A stretch of 64,000 nt of DNA from Ehretia macrophylla (lineage: Eukaryota; Streptophyta; Magnoliopsida; Boraginales; Ehretiaceae), in assembly GCA_037974665.1 (NCBI GenBank), contig CM075768.1, forward strand, positions 60,158,316 through 60,222,315, read 5' to 3'. The position numbers were made by a program, and so were the translations under genes. This document shows positions 24,491 to 35,916 of the stretch, piece by piece (within the stretch, counting starts at the first letter, position 1; each line of letters begins with the position of its first letter). The notes beneath the pieces are model-generated. The model was not told the origin of the DNA, did not search any database, and saw only the letters and a program-made list of their open reading frames with translations.

Positions 24491-25440
24491 TGTGACGCTC
24501 GAGACCCCAACATGTCTATGTTAATTGTTGCATACATTATTTGTGCATTTAAAGTGTGCATTTACTTAGTTTAAGAATAGTTACTATTCATAGTGAAATT
24601 TGACTGTCCTACGGATTTACAGTTTTTTTTTGCCATGATATGTGACTCGTATAAGGTAGGAGAAAAATGTTATTTTGTACATCACATGCTTGGAGTACAT
24701 TTACGTGCATTTAATACAGTTATGTGCATTTAATTAAGAATAACATGCAAGTGAAATAATTAGAATATATTTAAAGGTGCGAACTGCATTTGTATTTGCT
24801 AGTGAGGTTATTCATTGTTCTACGTGCAATCAGTTGTCTTTAACGTGCATTTATCTCAAACTATGTACATACATCTAATTTAACAAGAAGTTTCATCTAT
24901 TAATATGTATTGCATCAATATAAATGCATTCTTATATAAGTAGGCACATTTAATTAGTTAATGTGCATAATTCTCATTTTACGTGCAATTTCGGGACTTC
25001 CCGAACATTTTGAAAAAAATCGTAGGAATCGTAGAAAATAATTAATGTAGACAATTAGAAATTGGAGTAATTAAAATAATTAAATTTTAACCAAAATGAC
25101 AAACTAGTAGATAAGTATTTAGTTAGAGGCAAGTTAGTCATTAGGTTTATATATCTTTTATTATACATACATACACATACATATTATATACACACTCACA
25201 CAAAACACGAACATATAAACACACACACCACACAAATGACATATACATACACACACACACAATCACACGGCTGAAAACACACACACACCAACACACACTC
25301 TACACACACATACACCTAAAAATCAAGGAGAAGAAAATAAAAGAAGAAGGAATAAGGTGATTTGAGCTAGTTTTATGCAATTTCTTCAACTAAGGTGAGG
25401 GAGCCATCCTTATTTGCATTCTTAGTTGTTTTCTTGCTAT
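24491..25440 (+). repeat. LTR-like sequence fused to gag scrap
   Basis: TGTGACGCTCGAGACCCC resembles the LTR starts of the gypsy elements here. Like the second element's LTR it goes on with a TATA region, a CA-rich leader (25160-25315; AACACACACTC) and a GGTGAG site (25394-25399). The right end is not found; 25440 is where resemblance fades. Confidence 0.5.
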
Positions 25441-28400
25441 ATATATATGTATGCCATGTGTAGCTAAGTAACCAAGAAGCTTGAAATGCATGTTTAACTA
25501 AGTAATTAGTGCATAGAATGTTGTAGTAGTTCTCTAATGCATGAATTGCTAGTTGGTGGGTGGCTTGGGGTTATGGTTGAAGCTTGGCTATTTGTTTAAT
25601 TGTTGAAGACCAAGTGTTTGTGTATATGTCATAGAGAGCATCCTACATCATATACATAGCAATTAATGGTGGTAGAATGCCAAGGAAGCAAGAAAATAGA
25701 TAAAACATGTGAAGTGCAAGATTCTGAACTTTCTAATGGTGTTAAGTTGCAAGGACCTGATAAGAGGAAAAAAAATTCTCAAGGACCTAGTTGTCCCAAA
25801 CTAAAATGTTAGGGACCTCAATGTCTTTAACCCCAAAAAAAAGGGTCTAGAAGATGAAAAGTAATAAGAGTAATGTGATTGGTTAGGACATAGGTTGTCT
25901 TTAATCCGACACCATATAAATATTAAGCTGTTTTATGTTGTATTCCATAAGCAAAGCTGTACAAATATATAGAGTACAAAGTACGAAGTGTGTTAAGACT
26001 GTAATGCTTCTCAAGTACTGTAAATGAAGACTGTTAAAAAAAACATTGTAAATGAAGATTACAACAAATCAATTATACATATATTGAACATAACATCTTT
26101 ATTAATAAGGAAGACGTTGTACCATTATCTCATTTCTTTTTTTTTGGTCAAATATTACCACCCCTCTAGCAACTATGATTTTTGCTTTGAGCAGTGTGGT
26201 TTTTGGTGTTGGATTTATGTTTTTACTTAACCCCACGATGGCATAGTATATGTATGAGAAAAATAATATTAATATTCAGTAATAAGACAGAAATGTATAA
26301 TTTTTTTTGGTCCCTTTTTATCTTTACTCTACATCTTTTTATAATATATATTGAGATGGCATAATGGACATTATGTATACAATAAGAGGCCATAATGGGC
26401 AATTCCCTTCCATATTCTTTCTCATGATCAAATGACATTTAATGGCATGGGACCCACATAGTGCAACTCATTAATTGCATAGGGTCCACCGCTATTTTTG
26501 CCTACATGGCAATCAACGTGACTCAATCACATCTCTTGATCTTGGGCATACCAGCCACAGGCGCACCAGAAATTTTTTCTTATTATTATCATTATTATTA
26601 TTATAATGACTCATAATTAGTTTACCTTTCTATTTCGTTGACTAAGGTAGTAAAATGAATGGTTCTATCCCCACAAATAAAGTAATTTATTTTTCAGTCT
26701 CTTATTATTTATTCGTCTCGTACCTTAAAATTTAGACTTTTAATACAACTAAAGACTTGTCATCACGAGGACAAATCCTTTCAAACTGTCCTCAATTCAT
26801 AACAAGTAATAACACAAACAAACAGGTTTTTTTTTTTTTTTTCAAATTGCTCTTACCCATTCAAGACACAATTTATAGAGTAGTACTTCAGTCACTTCAG
26901 ACAGACAAAAAACCAGTATGTAATAAAAAGCAGACAACAAATAAACTTTTTCTTCAGAAACTCTTTTCTGAAAACTGGGTTAAAAGAGCCTACTTCATAA
27001 AACATCATATAGTTTCTATCAGTTTGCTAGTTGCAGAGAGTTAAGTTTGTCAATGTTCAAATTTTTTTTTGTTGTTTTCACAGAACATGCAGTTGAGAAA
27101 AGTTTCCGATAAGCTAAACAGGCCACAGTATTTCAGACAAAACGAGAAAGTTAATTAACATATGTCTGTTAATGACTTGTTTACAGGTTTGGTAGGCCAT
27201 TACAGTCGAGCAATAAACAAACAAAGAAGCTGTTAGAAACTCACATACAGAGCCATAGATTTTTCACCTAATTGGACTCTATAAACATAAGATTCAAAAA
27301 CTTCTAGCTGCAGTTTTTAAACTTCGTATATTTGAATAAATTTGTTTGCACAATATAATGCTAAGTCATCGTCATAGGCAGATACAAGGTGAAAGTGATA
27401 ACAAAATTAGGACTGATTTCTATCTTTTATGGGATTAGCGTGATTATTTCATAATCTCAAGATCAAGGTACATGAAGATGGAGTTTTCTTGTTGGTACAT
27501 CATCATTAGTAATTAATTGGAGATCTAGTTATGAGATAAATTTGAAGGAAGCATGTGAGAGATATGCTTTGAAAAAAACATGTCATGTAGTGTTAGGTGC
27601 AACAAAAACAATGTATCATATAGTCGAAAAATTTAATTAGGTCCTATTAAAAAAATGTATTCATATAATTTAGGGTGGAGATTGTAAAAATGTATCTGTA
27701 TGCTTTGGAAAAAATGTCTCCTCACCATATGATTGAGGTTTGTACATATTCCCAGTGCTTCCATTCTTGAGTTCCTGTGAAGGGTGGTTTTGTATCATTA
27801 TTGGGTTCTTGTCATCAGTATCAAAATTAGTTTCTTGTTACATATTATTCACTATTTACTCGGTTGATTTAACATATTGTCTGAGGACTGAGGTTGGTAT
27901 TGCTGTGTGTACATTTTGTTTCTAGCTACTCTCTACTTCCCCACTGAAGCTAGATTTCGATGTAAGAGGGATTGGATAACAATGTCACTCATTACTTTTC
28001 GGGTTTTTTTTTCTTTTTTTGGGAGTACAATAGAGATCAAATCTATTATTTGAACAAGGAACCTCTAATCAAGTCGTGCAATTATTTGGGTATTTTATTT
28101 AATTTTTGGATGTATTTTTTGAGATTTTGATCGTTCTACTACTCAATGCAAACACGCATAACATAACTGCGAGAGATAATAAAAATTGTAACAACATTGG
28201 CATCAAACTCAAACGCTGAAGAACATATCTAGATTGAGATCAACTATAGCAAGGTTTAGTCGTTACATTACATTGTAGGGACTCGAACATTTACACCTAT
28301 CGAGGAACCTCTACTTTATATAGTCATCTTCCCTATGAAATTTCTATTAGTGAAAAAACTTTATGCTTTAAAAGCACTGATAAGCCTGTTATCTGTGCAT

Positions 28401-28624
28401 TGTGACTTTGTGAGTTTTCAAAATTCTAGAACTCTCATTGGTTTTTGTGCCTAGATATTCGAGAATTTTTAATGTTTTGAAGCAAAATCTCTCAATATCT
28501 GCATGACATAAGCAATTCTAACATGACTTGTACATAGTAATTAAACTTCAAGATAAAAATATGTGAATGCTTTAGTTCTGTAATATGTGGATCGTTTGTT
28601 CCCTAGAAATCACACAATTATTAC
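25441..28624. other. AT-rich intergenic DNA
   Basis: I see no gene. Contents are TTA-type microsatellite sequence (26577-26604), poly-T (26827-26842) and short ORFs without features. A stretch at 25748-25840 repeats AAGGACCT and GGGACCTC, like the ends of some plant MULE families, but no partner arm was found. Confidence 0.45.
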
Positions 28625-28932
28625 TGTTGGACTTTGGGCATATTGCACCCAAGTTGGGATGACCCAATTAAATAATTCAAATAGTAGAGGCCCACTACTC
28701 CATATAAAAGGGAAAACCTAAAATAGAAAACATACGTTATGTTGGTTTTAGTCTCCAACAAAACAAAGCAAAAACTCTCTCTACACTCTAGGCATTTAGG
28801 TTGTGGCAAATCAGTGGGTGGTCTTTTACTACACGCTACGACTTCTTGCTAGTGCAGTTGAACAAACCCGATCGTTGATTACTCGCTTCTGATATTTTGA
28901 GATATATGTGAATATCTCACTCTGAATCAACA
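28625..28932 (+). repeat. 5' LTR of copia element
   Basis: 308 bp starting TGTTGGACTTTGGG and ending CTGAATCAACA, giving the TG...CA ends. A TATA-like TATAAAAGG lies at about 28703-28711. There is no second copy in the window, so the limits rest on the ends and the adjacent primer site. Confidence 0.75.
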
Positions 28933-28934
28933 AT

Positions 28935-28946
28935 TGTATCAGAGCC
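28935..28946 (+). promoter_or_regulatory. Primer-binding site of copia element
   Basis: TGTATCAGAGCC lies two bases after the LTR. It matches the initiator tRNA-Met site except for T in place of one G. Confidence 0.8.
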
Positions 28947-30150
28947 TTAAAGTTTGTTCTCTATGTAATATTTAATTATATGCAATAGCACCCTTTTTTT
29001 TCATTTTTTATGGTTTTTTAGCAGATTAATTATAGAATGACGTTTCTGTGAAGTATCTCATATGGGAATAAAATTGATACTGCTAGAAAGCTCATATTTT
29101 AAGGGTTCTAACGCTGTTGATTTGATATTTTTCTGCTAAGTGTAGAATTAATTATGAATTTTTGAAGTTAGAATAACGTTTTGCCTTTTAACTGTGTTAC
29201 TGTTCAGAATCAGATCTGTGCATATAATTAGTACTGATAGAAACAACGTGTTTCAAGAATTCTAATGGCATAAATTTCATAATTTTTGGATATCATATGA
29301 ATTTATTATGAATTTTTGAATCCTTTTGATGTGTATTGTGATTTGTATGTTGTTTGCGTGTCTTTTTCGTGCTTCTGCTGCATCAAAAAGTAGAAAAAAC
29401 CCTAGGGCCAATCCCGAAGTGACACGTGGTAGAGAGAGGGATTATTTTTGATTTTATTTTAAATTTTAAAATGAGTTTTAAATATTCTTTTACCCAAAAA
29501 ATAAATAATAAAAAAGGGATTTTTTTGACATCTACTCAAGTGGTGCCACATGGCAGCCACGTGACACACCACATGGGCAGCCACGTGGCGGCCACGAGGG
29601 CCATCGGAGCCATGAAGGTAGCCAACCTGCGGCCGTTCGACAGTCCGGCTGAAAAAAAATATTTTATATTAGTTATAAAATATTGTTTTAACCCCTCATA
29701 TCTTTGTAATATTTTCAGTTTTGACCCCATTCACACAAAACTTTGTATTATTTGTGTTTTTGGCCCTATGTCTTAATGATATGCTTAATTAGCCTCTACT
29801 TTCACCTTTAGACTACGAAACTTTCATTAAATCAAATTAAGATTTAGAAATTATAGTATTTCCCACATAATGCCTCAATCTAAGTGATATACGTTGTAAA
29901 ATTACATTTCTAGGCATGAAATTTTTGGGTAAAATTTTATTTTTGAATAGAGCCAAGGGATTTGAAATTTTACGACTCAGAGGCATGAAGTTTTAGTAAT
30001 TTCATTATGATGCATAAAATTTGTGTAATTTTATTTGTTGTTTTGTACAACATTTAAAATGCTGTGTGCGTCATCTTTTTTTTTGATTTAATCTAGACAA
30101 GTTTTATTTTTCTCTTTTACTCCCCGGACTTGTGTAGTTGACTGGTGAGG

Positions 30151-30684
30151 ATGAGTAGCACTGAGAGGAGAGAGAGGAGGGCTCTAGCTATTAAATATGG
30201 TCCCGACACTAGACCTAGACGGTGTGAACTTAAAAAATATATGAGTCTACGTTGGTTGGATGATAAATCATTTCGTGATAATATGAATACATTGTTAGAT
30301 GGTGTTATCCATTTACGTGAACAACTAACTATTTTTTCACCTAAAACAAGGGAAGAAGTTGAAGGCTTACTTAATTTCTTGCCGAGCATGTATGATCCCG
30401 TAAAGCACAAGATAACTCAATCTGAAGATATATGCTTCAATTTTGTTGTGTGCGAAGTAGAGTTATTTGATAGACAACGTGTGCTCCAAGGGTTTAGACG
30501 ATCAGCCCTATTGTTTCTTTCTACCAACATGAATAAAGCTAGAGGTGTGCATGAGAATGGCTTCATGTTTAATAAAGTGGCTAAGGACAAAATTAAGGAT
30601 CTACAGATAACAACTGAATCCGATGCTTTAAGTTATGATCGATCAGATTCAGAATTCGTGTGGCAAGAGATATTGCGTAAATGA
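30151..30684 (+). CDS. Unknown 177-residue protein in copia leader
   Basis: An intact ORF from ATG 30151 to TGA 30682-30684 between the primer site and gag. The product is charged: an Arg-rich start (RRERR), then SLRWLDDKSFRDNM, a predicted helix (L-L-D-G-V-I-H-L-R-E-Q-L), FLPSMYDPVKHK and an acidic end. I recognise no family, signal peptide or membrane segment. The surrounding gag-pol is full of stops while this ORF is open, which is odd for a useless leader. It may be an extra retrotransposon ORF, a captured gene or a separate old insertion. Confidence 0.55.
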   Translation: MSSTERRERRALAIKYGPDTRPRRCELKKYMSLRWLDDKSFRDNMNTLLDGVIHLREQLTIFSPKTREEVEGLLNFLPSMYDPVKHKITQSEDICFNFVVCEVELFDRQRVLQGFRRSALLFLSTNMNKARGVHENGFMFNKVAKDKIKDLQITTESDALSYDRSDSEFVWQEILRK

Positions 30685-31144
30685 CGTAGAAAGCATGATT
30701 AGTTTATACTTTCTGCGAAACACCTTCTTTAAATTTGTGTTTGAATACTCTTGCATAGAATTTCATTGGTGATTTTTTTCCACGTGTTTCCTTTGGATAT
30801 TATTAAATAAACAAGATGTCTGTTCTCTTTTCAATAATAAATGAAATGTCTAATTCTAGTGGGAGTTCCAAGGTAGACTGTGTGATTACTACATGGTGCT
30901 ATTTCCTAACATTATGAATTTTAGTGATTCATCTTAGGAAATGCTATTTTGTTGGAATAAGTTTAGTTGTATCTGTTAGACACCTGTACTACAGATGATG
31001 GCAAATCGTACTACGATGCACTGATTTTGTATCTTGTTTCTACTAGTTACATTCTGACACTTAATCTAACAAGATTATTAGATACTAGTATGTGCCTAAT
31101 ATCTCTTACAAACGTCTATGTAGAGCACTCTAATAGCATCAAAA

Positions 31145-34100
31145 TTGATAATTGCTAATTTAAAAAAGGGAGAAAAACTGAACGGGGACAATTACGATGT
31201 GTGGCATCGTAAATTCCAATACATACTTGAGGAACAGGAAGTCCATGAGACACTTGACCATATAATGGAAAAACCTAAGCAGGGTAATAGTGCCCAACAT
31301 CGTAGGGATGCTGAAGCTTACCAGGTATGAAAACGAAAGAATTCCATCACTCGCATTACGGTGCTGAGCATAATGCATGATGACCTGATATTTGAGTTTG
31401 AAGTATTCCCGACAGCTTTAGACATGTGGGCAGCCTTGAAAGAGAAGTTTGGTGGAACTTCTATCTCAAGACTACGCCGGCTCACCATCAAGTTTAACAC
31501 CTATAAGAAGAAGCCCGATGTGAGCATGAGGCAACACATCAAGGACATGTCAAATATGATCAGAGTGTTGAAGGCAGTAGGCCATCTACTCACGAATGAG
31601 CAGCAAGTGCAAGCTATTATACGATCTCTTCCAGCCAGTTGGGAGCATATGATTGTCAACATGACGCACAACGAGAGTATGAAAACACTCGAAAACATTA
31701 CGCATCATCTGGAGCTTGAAGAGGAGTGCCTCTTGGCAATCAAGACCACTAGACAAGCCTATGTGGCTGAATCCGGCAAGCGTGAAACATCTGGCTCAAA
31801 ACGCAAAAGAGGGAAACAATCTGGCAAGAAGGGAAACAAAGATGGTAAGCTGGAAGACAAAGACAAGAAACAGAAGAAGAGAGGCAAGAGCAATGACAAG
31901 AGGAACATTATGAAAGTTAAGTGCTACAATTGTCAAAAGAAGGGTCATTACGGTCGGGATTGCCCAGAGCCCAAGACCCAAGTAATGTGTTTTACCAAAA
32001 CTTCTTTTGAGGCATATGTTTCTACTTGTGCGCTATTGACTGAATCTTTTCCTTTGTGGACTATTGACTCAGAAGCGACAAACCACATAGCTAGAGACAA
32101 AAGAGCATATGTGGAGTACCAATGCATCCCGGCTGGGTCCTGGTGGATATATGTTGGCAATAACGCAAGGGTGGAAGTCAAGGGCATTGGCACTTGTAGA
32201 CTTTAGTTGCGTGGTAGCAAAATCCTCCTACTCCACGATGTCCTTCGTGCCCTGGACTTTAGATAGAATTTGGTCCTTGCATTGGTTCTTTTGAGCTTGG
32301 GTTTTACTATAATCATGACTGGTGTCACAGTTGAACTTCTTTTAAATTCTATTTCTTATGGGTACGATTTTCTTTATGATGGATTCCTAGTGTTGGATGT
32401 TGAACATGTTAGTTATGTTTCAAATAATGAATGTTCGTCATTTCATACATCTTCTAGTACTATGAATGTGGATGTGAATGTATGACATAGCAGGTTATGG
32501 CATATTGGCCAAGATCGCATGAATAGACTGGCCAAGGACGGCCTTTTAGGGCCATTAACAAGGGTCAATTTGTTTGCTTGTGAAAAATGTGTTGCTGAAA
32601 AATCTACTAGAAAACCGTTTGGTAAAGGCTTGAGGGCTAATTTTCCATTGCAATTAATTCATTCTGATGTATGTGGTCCAATGAGTGTTAGGAAAAGGCA
32701 TGGGGCCTTCTATTTCATCACCTTCATAGATTATTTTACACGTTACGTGCATGTCTATCTAATGTCCCATAAGTCTGATGCGTTGGACTATTTTAAAGGG
32801 TATGTGGCTTACGTGGAAAATCACTAAATGCAAAAGTGAAGTCACTACATACCGACCGTGGTCGGGAATACCTTTCTGATTAGTTTAGAAACATTTGTGA
32901 TGAAAAAGGTATAGCTCGACAACTAACTATTCCTAGAACACCGCAACAAAATGGTGTAGCGGAAAGAAGGAATAAAACCTTACTTGACATGGTTAGGTCT
33001 ATGATGGCTCAAGCAAGTCTTCTGATTTCGTATTGGGGCAACGCCTTATTAACAGCCATGTATGTACTTAATCGTGTGCCCACGAAGTTTGTGAGTACGA
33101 CTCTCTACGAATTGTGGACGGGTAGGCCACCTGACCTAAACAATTTACGCCCTTAGGGGGTAGCTGCTTATGTTCATGATAGTTCCCATATACATTGCAA
33201 ATTGGGACCGAGAGGAAAGAAATGCATTTTCATTCGATATTCTGAACACTCCAAATGATATGTTTTTATTGGAGAACAAGCAGATGAGAGTTTAACTGAG
33301 ATAGAATCACGAGACGCAACATTCTTAGAGACAAAATTCCTGCATAGGGGCAACGTTGATCGAAATGTGTAGTTAATCGAGTTGGACAATCTGGACGTCC
33401 TTTGTACCTCAATACCTGCAGGCAGGCTAGAAGTAGTGCTTCTATTTCTTGATCTAAGTGGGAGAGAAACACCGGTTACTCAATTTGAGTCTGAATTAGT
33501 TTCAGAACCGGTTGGTGGATCGAGTGTACTATAGACTCTTGTAAGGAAAAGCAGCTGTAAGAGTGTTCCTCATCGACGTTTTGAGGTTGAAGGGAAATCT
33601 CTTATGGTTAAAGCACAAGATGATGAGGAGCCCAAGAATGTGTCTGAAGCGCTCTCATCTTTGGCGCGGGATAGTTGGATTAAAACAATAGAAGAAGAAA
33701 TGAAGTCCATGAAGAAAAACCAAATGTGGTCTTTGGTTGATCTTCCGCCTAATAGAGGAGCTATTGGGAACAAGTGGGTTCTCAAGATCAAGCGAAAGGC
33801 AGATGGATCCATTGATAAATATAAAGCTCGCCTTGTGGCCAAGGGATATACCCAGTTGGAGGGTATAGATTATGAGGAAACCTTATCTCCGGCAGTTAGA
33901 TTTGCCTCAATCCGGTTGATTATGGCCATTGTCACTCATCTAGATCTTGAATTGCATCAGATGGATGTAAAAATGACATTTCTCAATGGAGAATTGGATG
34001 AAGAGATATACATGCAGCAACCAGTAGGTTTTGTAGAAGAAGGCCAGGAGAGCAAAGTGTGCAAACTCCAACGATCTATCTACGAGTTGAAGCAATCATC

Positions 34101-35193
34101 CAGACAGTAGTATCTAAGGTTCCATAGAGAAATCATTTCGTATGGTTTTGAAATGGTTCAAGAAGACCACTGTGTATATGTCAAAAGGTCTCAAAATAGA
34201 TATGTGATTCTATCTTTGTATGTTGACGACATCTTGTTGGTTGGAAGCAACAAGGAGTATTTGATCACTATTAAGAAGTAGTTATCATCAACTTTTTAGA
34301 TGAAAGATATGGGAAAAACAACATATGTCCTGGGAGTCAAGATCCAAAGGGATCGGACCAAAAGGCTTATTGCCTTATAACAGGAGTCATATATAAAAAA
34401 GGTGCTTGAACGGTTCAGAATGCATGACTCTAAACCCATGAAAACTCTTATAGCCAAAGGTGAAAAGCCTAAACCAAAGGATGTGTCCCAAAACCCCAAA
34501 AGAAATAAATGAGATGAAGGATGTTCCTTATGCTGCTATTGTGGGTAGCCTAATGTATACCATGTTATGTACAAGGCCAGACATCTGTTTTGCCGTTGGA
34601 TTGGTGAGCCGTTACCAATCTAATCCAGGACGAATCCGTTGGAGTATAGTCAAGAGGATCATGTGATATTTGAAAGGCACCGTGGATTATTGCCTATGCT
34701 ATCAAGGAGGTGATCTAAATCTTAAGGTTTTTTTCGACGCTGACTAGGGTGGTGACCTAGACGAACGTAAATCTACCTCCGGATATACCTTATTGTTGAA
34801 TGGCGGGGCTATTTCATAGGCAAGCAAGAAATAGATGTGCATAGCGCTATCTACCATAGGAGCTGAGTTTGTGGCTTGTTCAGCTGTTGTACAAGAAGCT
34901 GTGTGGCTTAAAAGGTTTATATCAGATTTGGGAGTGGTCATAAATGCTGGAAAACCTATGACAATCTTTTGTAATAGTCAAGCAGCCATTGCCTATACCA
35001 AGGATCCGAAATATCATGGCAAGACTAAACACATAGATATTAAGTATAATTTTGTAAGAGATATGGTGATAAAAAAGATGTAATCATAGAAAATATTTCT
35101 ACGCACGAGATGGTAGCCGTCCCTCTCACCAAACCCATTCCTAGAGATATTTACTTGTCTCATGTAAAAGCTCTAGGCTTGCGTAGACCTTGA
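31145..35193 (+). pseudogene. copia gag-pol polyprotein, decayed
   Basis: Gag starts near 31150 (KKGEKLNGDNYDVW) and has one zinc knuckle (C-Y-N-C-Q-K-K-G-H-Y-G-R-D-C, about 31922-31963). The protease site reads T-I-D-S-E-A where D-S-G is expected. Integrase has the HHCC region (32480-32600), the first Asp (H-S-D-V-C-G-P) and T-P-Q-Q-N-G-V-A-E-R with the Glu. Reverse transcriptase shows YVDDILLVG (about 34219-34245) and RNase H ends near 35080. Damage: many stops (such as TGA 31328-31330, TAG after RP at about 33154, several between 34108 and 34835), a one-base loss near 32824 and another shift near 34495. No functional product is possible. Confidence 0.9.
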
Positions 35194-35236
35194 TATGTAT
35201 GTTTCATGTGTTGAGATTTGATTATCCATTTAAGCT

Positions 35237-35630
35237 CGTACATGTTTTATTATCTTGTAAATTAACTTAGTAGACTTTTATCTGCTTTGTAGTTTATAAT
35301 GTATAAGATGTTGATAAGTTAATGAATTAGTTGATGTTGTCTTAGTAGCCTTTCTTTTGTTTATGATTAGGTTGCTAGATTGGCTCAATATGTTTTTGTA
35401 TTGTATATTTAGGGTTCATGTATTATGTTGGAATGGAGGCATATAACAAGGAATGATTATTGTTTAGTATGGTTGTGTTGTATGTTGTTCTTTGAATTAA
35501 GGAGTTGTTGGATGTATGATGTTCTAATGAGGTTGGTTTAGAACCTCGGTATTCTAATTACTGTCGTTATACTGCCGAAATTCTGTTGCGTCCTGACTAA
35601 TTATAGGTGGGGTTGAATTGGGGCATGACA
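35237..35630 (+). repeat. Truncated 5' LTR of gypsy element 2
   Basis: These 394 bases match the last 394 bases of the 3' LTR (42689-43082) without length change, from CGTACATGTTTTATT to GGGCATGACA. The left edge is abrupt, at copia sequence. Confidence 0.95.
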
Positions 35631-35636
35631 TTTAAG

Positions 35637-35648
35637 TGGTATCAGAGC
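35637..35648 (+). promoter_or_regulatory. Primer-binding site of gypsy element 2
   Basis: TGGTATCAGAGC, the exact plant initiator tRNA-Met site, lies six bases after the LTR. Confidence 0.95.
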
Positions 35649-35916
35649 ACATGTTAGTTGTCAGTCGGGGTATTCTAGGAATGTGGGTAATGGTCTTAGC
35701 ATGAAAGTATGTATGAATTGAAAGAAAAGTGATCTATGTATTAATATGATTAAATGATTAAGTGATTAAGTGATTATGTGATTATGTGATTTAGTACTTA
35801 TGTGATTATGTGATCAATTTGTTTATGTGTTTTATATGACTTTGTTGTTTATGTGATAATAGTTGCTCATAACCTGTTTACGTGCTATAACCTGTGCTAA
35901 CTCTTTGATTAGTAGA

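Larger units (their letters stand above)
28625..35236 (+). mobile_element. Ty1/copia element lacking its 3' LTR
   Basis: The 5' LTR (28625-28932) is followed by a tRNA-Met primer site, a 2.2-kb leader with its own ORF, then a gag-pol frame with integrase ahead of reverse transcriptase, which defines Ty1/copia. The pol frame ends at 35193. Forty-three bases later the sequence switches, without polypurine tract or 3' LTR, into the middle of a gypsy LTR. A deletion or unequal exchange removed the 3' LTR of this element together with most of the gypsy 5' LTR. Confidence 0.85.

Noticed and set aside
25748-25850. GGACCT-rich stretch as a further MULE end
   Set aside because: No matching inverted arm or target duplication was found on either side.
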